A DNA stretch of 64,000 bases from Vigna angularis (GCF_016808095.1 NC_068970.1:47465630-47529629); one strand, 5' to 3'; shown: positions 10,286 through 21,323, numbered from the stretch's first letter. Notes: a model not told the origin generated them from the sequence alone. Numbers and translations are program-made.

Positions 10286-10866
10286 TCTTCGACAAAAACA
10301 GGAGAGGGAATCAGAAAAACCGTGAAGGACCAGAAAACCCTATAGGGTTTCTTAAGGTTTTCTTAAAGGGAAGCTTCTGGACCCACCAAAGTAAGATTTT
10401 GAGGGTCAGAATGGACAGAGGAGATGAGGGCGACAGCTATGGAGGTGGCGCGGAGACTTTCCGGTGAGCAGAGGGCGGCGCGTGGGCAGCACGCGCCTGT
10501 TCGCAGCGCGCAAAGAGGCGGCGCGTGACGGCGCGTGACGGAGAATCAGGCGAACCCACCGGTGGGGTTGGCTGTCGCGTGAAGAGGCGAACCAGATCCA
10601 GTGGTCGTCAGACGGAGCGGTGACGGCGGACGGCGGCGGACGGCGGCGGACAGCGGCGGACGGCGGCAGACGGAGGTGGACGACGACAGACGGTAGTTGA
10701 CAAATACCAGGATGGCTGACAACCAAGTTGAAGAACTTGAAACTGCAGTTGACAGCTGCAGATAGTGGCGAGACAGCCACAGACAACTACGAACGACACC
10801 GGACAGGTACAACCAGCAGTGACAGTGCTGGTGGACAACACACGGAAACCAGAGCAGGATGAACCC
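10286..10866 (-). other. GC-rich 5' leader of copia #2
   Basis: Untranslated leader between primer site and gag. It contains short tandem CGGACGGCGG units near 10625-10675 and is far richer in GC than anything around it. Several open stretches here are low-complexity by-products of this composition and are not called as genes. Confidence 0.7.
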
Positions 10867-10878
10867 GCTCTGAAACCA
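10867..10878 (-). other. Primer binding site of copia #2
   Basis: TGGTTTCAGAGC on the minus strand directly abuts the 5' LTR. It matches the usual initiator-Met tRNA site TGGTATCAGAGC with one mismatch. Confidence 0.88.
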
Positions 10879-11064
10879 ACTTGAGATCTAAAAGAGGAGA
10901 AAATATTTCTCAAATGACTTATTTCATTTCCACTATTCATCTTACATTTATAGAACTAGAGAGAGTGCTCTCTAGTTGTAATACACTTAACACAACTCAC
11001 ACACCACTCATACACACTCACACACAGCTCATACACACTCACCCATAAACCAATAATTCTAACA
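10879..11064 (-). repeat. 5' LTR of copia #2 (186 bp)
   Basis: Same sequence as 6073-6279 except for one C/A change and two rather than three 21-bp units. Followed by the target duplication GTATA at 11065-11069. Confidence 0.9.
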
Positions 11065-12385
11065 GTATACATTACGAGATTTTAAAATTACATTTCTTAT
11101 ACATGGAAGATAAATAACAAAAATGTACTTTATTAAAGTGGAACTTTTATGTTTGATATAAAAAATATAGACTTGGGCTGAAAGAAAAATTAAGATAGAG
11201 TTAGACACTCATATAAAAACATTAAAAGTTAGCTAAGCTTATTTTACTGTAAGACAATATTGTAAAGTACGAAACTAAGATGAAAGACAATATTCTAAAT
11301 GTTGAGATGTCCGAATAATTTTTCACTTTCTAGCATTATTAGTAAGAAGAAATAATTGTTTGATAACTTATTACTCTTTATATTGATAATCAGTGGAATA
11401 TATAGCTTTGTTTTTTTTTCACTTACATTGTCTAGAACATGAGTTTTTGTTCAATGTTAGGTGCTTGCATTAAAGTATTTGCATTCCCTGCATGGGTTGA
11501 AATAGACACGTGGAAAGCTTGGTCTTGATGCAAAGATGGTATTGATTGAGGAGAAATAGGTCCAGGGACTAAATAGGAAGTTGAAGTACGGGCTTGCTTT
11601 GTACATGCGGTGGAGAAAATGCAAGAGCTAATAAGTAAAAGTCAGGAAGACAGGTTAGTCTTTTCTTACCAGAATATCTTCCCCTCATGGCCATTTTCCA
11701 ATGCATGTAGAGTTGGATTTCTTCTAAGGTTATTTACCAGACCCATAAAAAATTTACCAAAACATATTTGATGGAATAATAGCATTAGTCTTGATTATAA
11801 ATTATGGATTTATCTTTAACTTTGGATGGTTCGTTGTGCTTAAACATTTATTGGTTTGTGATATATAGATTTTAAGTTATTTATCTTGTATTTATAATGA
11901 CCATCCCACTATTTACTATCGTGGTGTTTTTGGATCAGTTGCTTTGCTAATATTTGAGACTTATTACTATAACACAAAATAGATTCAAATAAATTCTTTT
12001 GTTTGTGTGCAAGTGCACGTACTAAAACAAACCATAAATCTAAACTATTAGTTCCTGGCAACGCGAGTTACATGAAATCTTTTGAGATTGATCATGTATT
12101 GTTTATATGTAAGTTTTGAAAGACTTTTAATTTAATGCATGAATTTAAACATGCATGTTATTAAGGAAACAATTGATTCCAATATTACAATAGAATACAA
12201 GTCAAACACAGTTGATGATTTACATATAAGGAAGCCAGATATTAGCAAAGCGAAGGAACTGCTGATTTAGGAACACAAAATCCCACTTAATGATGAAATT
12301 GGATTCTAAATAAAGATGAAGGTAAAGGGATGAAATTTTCCTTTAGGAAGGAGATTTATTCTAATCTTCCATTTCAGGCTATGAA
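11065..12385. other. CACTA interior, non-coding AT-rich
   Basis: No recognisable gene. A moderately GC-richer stretch at 11455-11680 may be another captured fragment, but it has no clear reading frame and I do not recognise it. Confidence 0.5.
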
Positions 12386-12813
12386 GGAAGTTAATTAGCT
12401 TTTAGAAATGTTACCTTTAGAAGTTTAATTGTATATTGATTTACAATATGAAAATAAAAGTTAATTAGCTTTTAAAAATGTTACCTTTAGCAGTTTAATT
12501 GTATATTGATTTACAATGTGAAAATCAACTAAGATACACGTGATTGTTAATTTATTTAGATGTTCATACTTAACTTCATCCATGTTTGTACAAAGTTTGA
12601 TATTATTCAAACTAAAAAAATATTCAATCGTGTATGTCTATTATGTTGTATTTTTAAGTAATTCATGATTGATTTATGTATTGCATTAGTTGTAAAAGCA
12701 TTTTGATGGTTGTATTTATCTCTAGTCAGATATATAAAACTCCTAAAAGGAATTTGGTGGTTGTATTTATCTTTACTCAGATATATAAAACTCCTAAAAG
12801 CAATTTGGTGGTG
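12386..12813. repeat. Two local tandem duplications inside the CACTA element
   Basis: A unit of about 70 bp (AAGTTAATTAGCTTTTAGAA...) occurs at about 12389 and 12459 with few changes. A second unit of about 51 bp (GGTTGTATTTATCT...) occurs at about 12708 and 12760. Both are just inside the right subterminal repeats. Open frames here follow from the repeats. Confidence 0.85.
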
Positions 12814-12837
12814 TAATCTAGGATTACCTAATTTTTT

Positions 12838-13128
12838 TTTTAAAAAAACTATAGTTATATACGGATATTACATACGGATTTATCCATACATAATTATATA
12901 CGGATATTATATACGGATTTATCCGTATATAATTTATATACAGATTAATCCGTATATAATTTATATATATAATTTATATACGGATAAATCCATATATAAT
13001 TTAGCTATGATAGTTTTATATACGGATTTTTATCCTTATGTAAGTCGTATATAACTAAGTGTTATATACGGATTTTGGACCTTATATACGGATTTTGGTT
13101 GTATGTAATTCAATTTTTTCTTGTAGTA
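12838..13128. repeat. Right subterminal repeats and terminus of the CACTA element
   Basis: About twelve copies of TATATACGGATTT and its inverse (AATCCGTATATA) lead to the terminal TTTTTTCTTGTAGTA. They mirror the left end at 1921-2200. Confidence 0.75.
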
Positions 13129-14788
13129 CCTGTGATCAGAATCTTGCCCACTCTTTCAACCATGATCACGCTATTATCTACAAATCTTACACTGCTCTTT
13201 ATACTCGTATCTAGATCGATCAACCAATCTTTTTTACCCGTCATGTGATTGGAACACCCTATGTCCAAGTACCAACTCATTTCATCCTCTACATGGCTCG
13301 ATTCTTTCGACAACAACATTCATCCGGTTTCCTCATCGACTCCCATTCAGTCTGAAGACAATAGTCGTCCGTTTCTTCATCAACACCCGTTCGGTTTGAA
13401 GACATCAGCCGTCCGGTTTCTTCATCAAAACCCGTTCGGTCTGAAGATGACATCCAATTGTCAAGACCCGTTCAGTCTTTAGACGACATCCAATTGTAAA
13501 CCCCCATTCGGTCTTTAGACAACATTCCATTGTCTTCATCAGTTCGATCTTTAGACAACATCCCATTGTCGTCATTCGTTCGGTCTGAAGACGACACTCG
13601 TTTATCAACACTCGTTTGGTTTTTGTCAATGGTCGTTCAGTGTGAAGATGATATCTGTCTGTCAACTCTTGTTCGGTTTGAAGACGACAGTCATTCAGTT
13701 TCTTCGTCGACACCAGTTCGGTTAAAAGGCAACAACCGTTCGATTGTACTCATCAAAAGAACATGGTCAGACTCTGAACCGCATGCGTCTTGAGCAAGAT
13801 TCGTTGCCTCATCATTCTTGGTGTTCTTTGCCCCTTCGTTGTGCCAGCATTCCACAGAGTAATGCCCAAACTTGTTGCACGTGTAACATTGATCATTTAT
13901 CTTGTTGAAATTCCTTTTGTGTCTGCCTCTCGACTGTCTTCCTCCTCTTTTGTTTCCCTCTTTTTGCTCACTGCCATTAACTTTCGTGTGCTGATCAGAA
14001 GAATTTACGCTTCTACCACCCGTTCGGCCACCGCGTGTCCATCCTCTACCTCTTCCAACTCCTCGGCTCTTGAAGCTTTGATTACTTCTGACTTGCAAGG
14101 CTTGATTTGTGCCTTGAACCAGTGCCTTTTCCGCATTCTTCCTTTCGATTAATCTCTGCTCATGCGCCTCCAGAGAATTCCGCAGTTCTTCCACTTTCAT
14201 TGTTTCAAGATCCTTGCATTCCTCTATGGCAACCACGATGAGATCGTACTATGGTGTTAAGGTTTGAAGTATCTTCTCGACAATCTTTTTGTCCTTCACA
14301 ACCTTATCACATGCTCTCATAGCATTCACCACGATCTGAATTATGCCAATATACTCCACCATCGTTTCATGCTCCCCCATGCATAGGAGCTCATATTGCC
14401 TCTGTAGGGACTGCAAACGGACCTTCTTCACCTTGCCGAAATTACCATAACCATCTTGTAGAATGTCCCAGACCTCTTTGGCTGTGGCAGCTTTTGATAC
14501 CTTTTGAAAGATTGAGGCAAAAATGCATTGATGCAATAGCATCCTTGCTTTGCAGTCAAGCGTTATGTTTTCTTTGCACAGCTTCTTCACCTCTTCGGAA
14601 TCGCCTTTCGAAGGTTCTTGAAAACCTTTTTTCACTATTTCATCAACTTCTTGAAACCCAAGAATCGCTTCCATTTTCATGCACCAATCATCGTAACCCT
14701 TGCCGTCAAATACCAGTAGGTTACTGTGAATCATTTCGGCCATCACTTCCACACTCCTTTCTTCTTGAGGCGTCTTCTTGAACGTCAC
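13129..14788 (-). pseudogene. Copia #1 gag and protease start (broken)
   Basis: Gag starts at 14788 (MIHSNLLVFDGKGYDDW near the N-terminus) and runs through the UBN2 capsid region. It is cut by a TAG at 14249 after KILQTLTP, with the same frame resuming immediately. It continues through an RGGR-rich linker to the zinc knuckle CYTCNKFGHYSVEC (about 13875-13835) and stops at 13691. After a degenerate minisatellite the protease begins (SWYLDIGCSNHMTGKKDW). The catalytic triplet usually seen as DTG reads DIG, so the protease would be inactive. The frame is then cut by the CACTA element at 13128. Confidence 0.88.
13325..13735. repeat. Degenerate minisatellite within copia #1
   Basis: About ten imperfect units of 35-45 bp built on CCCGTTCGGTCTGAAGACGACA with variable spacers. 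It lies between the gag zinc knuckle and the protease, where copia elements normally have a short linker. Confidence 0.75.
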
Positions 14789-14816
14789 AAAACTTCACCA
14801 AATTTCGGAACCTATC

Positions 14817-14829
14817 GCTCCTGATCCAC
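14817..14829 (-). other. Degenerate primer binding site of copia #1
   Basis: GTGGATCAGGAGC on the minus strand, directly next to the LTR-like TAACA end at 14830, resembles the initiator-Met site TGGTATCAGAGC with decay. Confidence 0.6.
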
Positions 14830-15023
14830 TGTTAGCACCGATAGGTGTTAGAGAGAATACAACAGTGAAGAGAGAGTGTAGCAAAAAGTGTAATGCAAAG
14901 AAAGAGAGAAAACGAGAGTTGTTCTCATTAACCAAAGTAAGGTATATATGTGTACCGGATACAAAAGTGGCGGACTGTCATTTGACAGTTAAAGTAGTTA
15001 CAGTTTAGTTTTTACATATAACA
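14830..15023 (-). repeat. Probable 5' LTR of copia #1
   Basis: Begins TGTTAGCACCGATAGG on the plus strand at the primer site. It contains GAGAGAG-rich and TATATATGTGTACC sequences and probably ends in ACATATAACA near 15023. The outer edge is a guess because the partner LTR has been lost from the window. Confidence 0.5.
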
Positions 15024-15119
15024 ACTAATATTACAACTTTTCAATTTTTTAATCTGTTTTTTTGTTCTTTTATTTTAACTAAATAAAAATAATTAAGACT
15101 AATTTATAATGTAAATAAC

Positions 15120-15530
15120 ATTAATATTTTATATTTTAGAAAACTTAATTTATAGAGAAAATATTATAAACAAACTTAAATAAAAATTTAATTTATTAAA
15201 TATTTAATTTGAAAACTATTTAATATAAGGTAATTATAAAGAAATCTAATACAAAATAGAGTTATTGACTTATTCTTCATTTAAATAGTATTTCTCAAAG
15301 ACTTGTGAAGAATTTAAAATTTTCAAGTCGTCTGAGTCGCGAATCCATTACCTGGCTTTGCTCTTTTTCTATTAAATTTTATTAGTTGATTTTATCCAGA
15401 ATTTGACTTTTACGGATTGATTTAGGTCATATTTATAATCATTTCCTTTTAAACTATTCTCTCAACTGAAATCTTTAAATCAGTTGCAATTTTTTTATAA
15501 GATATAAAGCAACATAATTGCTGAAAAGTC
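15120..15530 (+). repeat. Dispersed repeat R3, copy 1
   Basis: Shares with 49160-49740 and 51070-51500 a long alignable sequence. Landmarks are CTTATTCTTCATTTAAATA, TTTCTCA--GACTTG-GAAGAATTTAAAATTTT, CGAATCCATT--TGGCTTT-CTCTTTTT and AATCAGTTGCAA-TTT. All three copies have the same orientation. It is non-coding and its nature is unknown. Confidence 0.8.
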
Positions 15531-16714
15531 AACCCATTTGCTAATGTTTTGGAAAACAATGCAAGGGAAATTTTTTGTTAAACTCTTGTTTTTATTTTTT
15601 TAATTGAATTTGAATTCAAAGTAAATAGTTCTGAAATCTTGTTCTTTTTTTATGTACAGCTATCTTTGCTTTTGATTCTCTGTTTGCTGAATTTTCTTTT
15701 GATTTCCTACTTTTACAAGTTAATTCAAATGTTCAATTCATTTCAATTTCAGTTGTAACTGCAATTTCCAGTTCATGTTTCCAATTTTTGTTTTTCGTTA
15801 GTTCAATTTTCAACTTTTGTTTATTGCTCTTGTTTCTTCTAATTTTAATTTGAACTTCTGCTGTTGTTTCAATTTTAGTTTATAGCTTTTAGTTTGCTTT
15901 ATAGTTAATTGCATTATGTTACATTTAGTTCCAGTTTTACAGATTTTAGGTTTTATAGTTTACAGATTTAACAGGTTTAGCATTTAATCCAAATTTCCTC
16001 ATTTTTGCATTTAAATGCTAAATTTCTTCAATAAACTTAGTGACACTGCAATTCTGTAATTGATCCATAATTGTCTTCAGTTTATGTTTTGGTTACTATT
16101 TCCAGTTTATATTTCCAGTCTAATCTTACCTCTCTTTCCATAATTTCTATTTCAGCAATGATTCTCTTCCCAACTGGAATGCAAGACTTTGGCTTTCTTC
16201 GTTTTATGATTATTAACAAAGATAGAATTGCGACCTAATTTATTTGTTTGTGTTTGTGATGACTTATTCGCTAATGAAAGCGAAGATTTGAGATAGATGA
16301 ATTTTGAATCCTGACACTTTGCTTGGATATGTAAGGATTTAAGAAGAAATGTTTAAATAGTTTTTGTTGTGGCTGGAATCGACTTCAAGAATTATGTATC
16401 TGATTCCAATTCACAACAAAACACAATGGAGATTTATTAGATTCTAGAGACTATGTATTCGATTTCAACATATATGTAATTGATTTTAGAAACGGTATTC
16501 GATTTCAGCCAAAAATGTATTCAATTGCAAAAAATATATTTGATTTCAATAGGTTGTATTCGGTTCTACGAGCAGTTGTATTCGATTCTAATAAACTGTA
16601 TTCGGTTCTTAGACTCCTTCCTCATTTCTTCCACCTTTCAGGTGAGTCCAAATGATATATTAAAAAGGTTATTTTACTTTTTTTAATGGGCATTCATGAT
16701 AACTCAGAAATGCA
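15531..16714. other. T-rich spacer with degenerate TGTATTCGATTC repeats
   Basis: No gene seen. 15560-16160 is T-rich with phrases such as TTTCAATTTCAGTT that resemble LTR-derived sequence. 16380-16620 contains about eight scattered copies of TGTATTCGATTC-like dodecamers, a degenerate minisatellite. Confidence 0.5.
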
Positions 16715-17270
16715 TGAAAGTTAGAGCATTGCTCCCTACACCACCAATGATTGCTCCCAGCACCTTTCCATTCCTATTTTGCCCTTCAGTAAAATTTAAG
16801 TTTTAGGGTTAATATTTTTCAACTTCCTCATTAACGACCTATTAATGGTCCCCTATATGAATGCATGCAACAACAAGCACAAAAGCTCTTCTTATTTACT
16901 TTTGCTATTTCATTGTTTCATTGTGTTGTGAGAGTGTGGTGAGTTGTGTTGTGGTGGTGGTGTGAGTGTGTTTCATGGTGTGCTTAATGAGAGGTTGCAA
17001 AGCTTGGTGGTGGTGCAAGGAACTGATCTAACGATGCGAGAGGTCAGTCTCAATGGTGGTGCTTAAAGGTGCGGTGGTGAAAGTGGTGAAGGTGCAGTTC
17101 AAAGGTTCGTCCTAGGTGCGTAATAAATCCTAAAAAAATAATATTACCCTTAAACGGATGTGAGCATCTGTCAGCGAATGTCAACATCCGTTGAACGTAA
17201 AAGAGATGTGGATATCCGTTTTACCTTCAACAGATGTTGACATCCGCAGACCCGTTTAAGGGTAATATTT
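16715..17270. repeat. Left end (TIR and target duplication) of MULE #1
   Basis: TGAAAGTTA (16715-16723) is the 9-bp target copy; the right copy reads TGAAAGTTT. The element starts GAGCATTGCTCCCTACACCA, matching the reverse complement of the right end (GAGCGTTGCTCCCTCCACCA). Further in, 17150-17262 holds inverted copies of GGATGTGGATATCCGTT also found near the right end (43350-43465). Confidence 0.85.
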
Positions 17271-17720
17271 TTTAAACTTTTGTTTTTATTAGTTTATTGT
17301 TATTACTTTTATATTATTTTTGAAGATATTTTAATAATGTAATTTACATGTTTTGATGTATTATTTTTAATATATTTTTGATGTATTTTAATGATGTATT
17401 TTTGAAGATCTTTAATGTTATTAGTTTATATTTATATTTTTGTATTTATCAAGTTATATATAATTAGTTTATAAATTTAATGTTTTTATATAATATATTA
17501 GTTTATTTTTATTTATGATTATATTTTAATAATGTAGATATATATTTTTTATGTATGATTTTTGTATTTTTTAATTGTTAACAATTTTATAATTATATAA
17601 AAAATTACTTATTAGTTTAATTATATGAATTATATAATTTAGTTATATTAATTATTTTATATTTGTTTGATTAATTATTAATTATGTTAATGAGACTCAT
17701 TATAATTTTATAGGTGATTA

Positions 17721-20700
17721 TTGTTTAAAATGGTTGAATATCTTCATATGGATTCTCAAATTGATTCTAGTTTCATATCTGATTTCTGTTCATTCATCAA
17801 CGAAGTTGTAGAGGAAGATTTGACAAATAAATTTACCACAAATGAAATATTTCGTTCACGGGAGCACTTAATTGAATGGGTAAGAGGGATGACTTATGAT
17901 TTAGGATTTGTTGTGGTAATAGTAAGATCTGACATAGCTACTAGTGTACAGGGAAGAAAAACGTTCGTCATACTTAGATGTGAAAGAAGGGAGAAATATC
18001 GGAAATACAAAGTCGATGCGGTGGCTAGTGTATACAGAACTCTAAATATGAGTGTCCGTTTAGATTAAAGGGTAAACCATGTTTAGATGAGGACGGATGG
18101 GTGTTGAGGTGATGTGTGGACATCACAACCATGAGTTGGCTGAAACTTTAGTTGGTCACTCTTATGCTGGCAGGTTAAATATGAGTGAGCAATCATTACT
18201 AGTTGATATGACAAAGAGTAAAGTTACACCTACAAATATTTTATTAACCTTAAAAGAAAATAATGATCGAAATGTCACAACAATTAAAGAAATCTACAAC
18301 GCAAGGCAAGCGTATAAACGATCATTGAGAGGGTCCAGAACTAAACTACAACAGCTTATGATGTTGTTGGACCAGGATAAGTACATTCATTGGAGCAGGT
18401 GTGCTGACGATTCAGAGGTTGTTACTGACCTATTTTGGACACATCCTAATGCGGTGAAATTCTTAAACTCATTTAATGTTGTATTTTTTATGGACTTCAC
18501 ATATAAAGCAAACAAATATAGACTTCTGTTGCTTGAGATTGTGGGCATGACGTCTACAGGGTTAACCTTCTCAGCCGCGTTTGGTTTCTTGTTTATTGAA
18601 AGGAAAAGTAATTTCACATGGGCTTTGGAAAAGCTAAAAGGTTTATTTTTGAACATCTAAGGGTGGTCCTAAAGTCATTGTCACTGACCGAGACTTGGCT
18701 TTGATGAATGTTCATTGCAAATGTATTCCCTGAGTCATATCAGATGTTATGTCGATTCCACATCCTTAAAAATGTTAAAGCTAAATGAAAAATGTTAGTT
18801 AATTCTACTAAGGCTTGGGATGTGTTGATGGATGCATGGGAAAAGGTGATGGATTGTGCTTATCAGACCTTGTTTGTTGAGTATGTGAATGGTCTTTAAT
18901 ACGCGAGTAGTTCATGGCTTCTCACTAGTGTAGAAAGGGCATTTAATGTCTGTTATATTGGCCTTTTAACGTCAACTCTAGAACTGACGTCTTTGTGGGT
19001 GACGTTAATCAAACGTCGGACTCAAACAGGTCCGACGTCTTTATAGACGTCGGTTACTGCATGACCTCGACGTCTAAAGGGCTCCATAGACGTCGGACAT
19101 TGCATTAACTGACATCTACTACATCTCTTGTCTTTGGGTAACGTAGTAGCACCTTCTTCCTTTGCTAGTTTCGTCATAGAAAAGGTTGCGTCTTTTGGAT
19201 CTCTTATGGCATTTCAACCGAAAACCGAATATGGGTCATTGCCTAGTTCCATTAAAACCGCCAATGAAAACGAACGGTGACAATAGAACTAGGCAATGAC
19301 CGAAGTTCAGTTTTTGGTTGAAACGCTATAAGACATCCAAAAGACGCAAGCTTTTCTTACGAGGAAACTAGCAAAGGGAGACTGCGATACAACCCTACCC
19401 TAAGACACGAGAAAAACTGCACCAAAACACAACAAAAACTCATTTTAATCGGTTCAAATGAAAGATAATCAACCAAAGACTAATATAATCGAAATAAAAC
19501 TACGTTTAAACAGTTCAAAAGAGACAAAAACGCACCTAGAAAAGCAATGCCGCAGAGAGAAAAAGCGAGAAGGAAGAGGATGAAGTGCTCGTAACAGCAG
19601 GTTTGGTGTTTGATTCAACAACAAACTAGACGTCGGCTCCCCAGGTGAACCGACGTCTATTCTAGCCTAGACGTCGGGGTCCTCACATATATGATGTCCA
19701 AAACAACTTTTCATCAAGCCATTTAGACGTCGGATGGCGTGATCCGACGTTTGTACGGCGAAAGAAAATGACTTTTCATCTACCTGTCAGACATATACAC
19801 GTCCGTTAGGAGGGGCACCGACGTCTATAATCGAATATAGATGTCAGGGTGACGGGATCGGACGTCTCTAAGGCGAAAAAAAAATGATTTTTCACCTACT
19901 TGTCAAGCATTAAGAGGCCAGTTAGGAGGGGCTCCGACGTCTATAATAATATAGACGTCGGGGCCCATCCTAACCGACGTCTATATGTCCACTTATTTAC
20001 GAAAATGTCACCGGTCAATAATTTACGTTGGTTATTTTGTGGTCCGACGTCTACGGGGTGACGTTAAAGCCCAATTTTGCACTAATGTCTGTTATGTGAA
20101 TATGTGAATCAGACATGGATTAATTCGTACAGTACATACTTTATAAAGTTATGGACGAACAGAGTAATGCATTTAGGGAACACAACCACAAATAGGTATG
20201 TTGTAATGTTATTTTACTTATTTGTTTTGTAGATAAATATTTTTTTGCACTTGTTGATGATTTTTCTTTTATTTTAGGGTTGAATCTGCTCATTGGAGCC
20301 TGAAGAAAGTTTTGGGCAATAGTATGGGTGATTTATGTTCTTGGTTGGATAGTATTCATAACGTCGTTATCCTACAACACAACAAGATTAAGGCATCATT
20401 TGAAAGAAGTTTGTTGCTCACAAGTGACTTTTTTAAAGGATATAGATATAGAAAACTTATTGGGTGTGTCTCTCCATATGTATTGGATCTCATTGTTGAG
20501 GAATTGGAAAGAGTGCAGCAGATAGGATTGGACTCATCAAAGTGTGGATGCGTATTGAGATGTACATTTGGTGTCCCCTGTGCATGTGAATTAGCACGCT
20601 ATAATCCTGGGATGATCCATTTGGGTGAATTTCATATCATGTGGCGAAGATTGCATTTCTCAAATGTTGAATTAAATGAAACCAGGCTCCAATTATCCAT

Positions 20701-21320
20701 TAAAGATGAGTTGAAACAAGTAGAAGAACGATTCAATGAGGTTGACATTGGAGGTAAAGTCACCATCAAGCAGAAGTTACTTGACATTACTTGTCCTATA
20801 ATGACATCAATGGTCCCTCCATTACATAAAGTCAAGACAAAGGATGCACAAAAAAGTAAAGTTCAACGAAGAGAAAGGTCTACTATGCGGGATCCATCAT
20901 ATTTTGAGCATGTGGACTCCTTTCATTCAACCTATGAATCTTCATCTGTGAGAAGTAAATTACAATCAAAGCCAATTGTAGTGAAGAAAAGAAGAGTTCC
21001 AATGATAGACCAGTTTCATTCTATTACTCACACCTTCATTGTGGACGTTGTTGATGTTGTGGCTGATGGTCATTGTGGATATAGATGGTCAGTCAATGGC
21101 GTGATGAATACGCAAGTCTAGTAGAAGGCTATGATAGACTAGAAGAACTGAGGAAGTCTTTGTTGGTGCAGTCACAGTCAGCGGTAAGTGTTTCCCGTTT
21201 TATGTATTTTATTTATTATATTTATTTTTTCTAACAACTTGTTTTATTCACTACAGGCTAATAGGAACAAGTGGATGACATTACTAGACATTGGTTATGT
21301 AATTGCTAACTGATATAATG
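17721..21320 (+). pseudogene. MULE transposase with C-terminal OTU-like domain (5' and middle part)
   Basis: Starts at about 17721 with a FAR1/MuDR-type N-terminal domain (REHLIEWVRGMTYDLGFVVVIVRSD) and loses frame near 18060. It continues as CGHHNHELAETLVGHSYAGR, then the MULE catalytic core: first Asp in FFMDFTYKANKYR, second in VTDRDLALM (after a stop at 18658), and the Glu in NRVESAHWSLKK (20275). An intron at 20196-20277 has clean GT/AG ends. A SWIM-like zinc motif follows (CGCVLRCTFGVPCACE). The C-terminus enters an OTU-like cysteine protease start, VVADGHCGYRW (20,070-21,090 frame). A second intron ends at 21257 (ttcactacag). Transposases of this family bind the TIRs and cut them. Frameshifts, stops and two insertions make it a pseudogene. 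Confidence 0.88.
18920..20090. mobile_element. CACTA-type foldback element, 1165 bp
   Basis: The element is 18923-20087, flanked by TCT (18920-18922 and 20088-20090), a 3-bp duplication typical of CACTA. The ends are CACTAGTGTAGAAAGGGC and, inverted, CATTAGTGCAAAATTGGGC. Many GACGTCGG/CCGACGTC repeats lie in both subterminal regions. The centre (19160-19376) is a long imperfect inverted repeat with arms of about 90 bp. There is no coding capacity, so it is non-autonomous. It splits the MULE transposase between the second Asp and the Glu. Confidence 0.85.
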
Positions 21321-21323
21321 TCA
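21121..21323 (+). other. MULE transposase tail up to the retroelement insertion
   Basis: A frameshift near 21090 separates ADGHCGYRW from the next conserved block, which reads RLEELRKSLLVQSQSA before the intron and NKWMTLLDIGYVIAN after it. It reaches a TGA where the family has Arg. The 5 bases GTCAT (21319-21323) are the left target copy for the retrotransposon dimer. Confidence 0.75.

Larger units (their letters stand above)
6073..11064 (-). mobile_element. Ty1/copia retrotransposon #2, young and nearly intact
   Basis: A complete minus-strand copia element. It has a 5' LTR (10879-11064), an adjacent initiator-Met tRNA primer site (10867-10878), a GC-rich leader, gag, pol, a purine tract (6280-6290) and a 3' LTR (6073-6279). 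The flanking 5-bp duplication GTATA is at 6068-6072 and 11065-11069. The LTRs differ by one visible substitution and one extra 21-bp repeat, so insertion was recent. The only coding defect seen is one in-frame TAG between gag and pol. It is nested in the CACTA element. Confidence 0.93.
1920..13128. mobile_element. CACTA (En/Spm-like) element with captured gene fragments
   Basis: Both ends carry inverted CTACAAGAAAAA (1922 onward; TTTTTTCTTGTAG ending 13126), the En/Spm-type terminus, with decayed outer bases (CACTA reads TCCTA and TACTA). Next to each end lie many copies of TATATACGGATTT in both orientations, as expected for CACTA subterminal repeats. The element sits inside copia #1: protease coding stops on one side and resumes on the other. 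I could not resolve a clean 3-bp target duplication. No CACTA transposase is visible inside. The content is host gene fragments plus a later copia element, so it is non-autonomous. Confidence 0.75.
514..15023 (-). mobile_element. Ty1/copia retrotransposon #1, degenerate and interrupted
   Basis: On the minus strand the parts run in copia order: LTR-like end (14830-15023), primer site, gag (14788-13691), protease (13319-13110), then after an 11.2-kb CACTA insertion the rest of protease, GAG-pre-integrase and integrase (1903-683), and the start of reverse transcriptase (to 514). The element stops at 514, where another LTR begins, so most RT, RNase H and the 3' LTR are missing from the window. 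Stops and frameshifts throughout show it is dead. Confidence 0.88.

Noticed and set aside
10406..10940. Several open frames of 88-126 codons in the copia #2 leader and LTR
   Set aside because: They arise from GC-rich CGGACGG repeats lacking stop codons; the composition explains them.
12710..13054. 114-codon open frame rich in Tyr/Ile
   Set aside because: Translation of the TATATACGGATTT subterminal repeats.
13325..13735. CRISPR-like array
   Set aside because: Units are imperfect and variable, spacers are not unique, and it lies in a plant retrotransposon.
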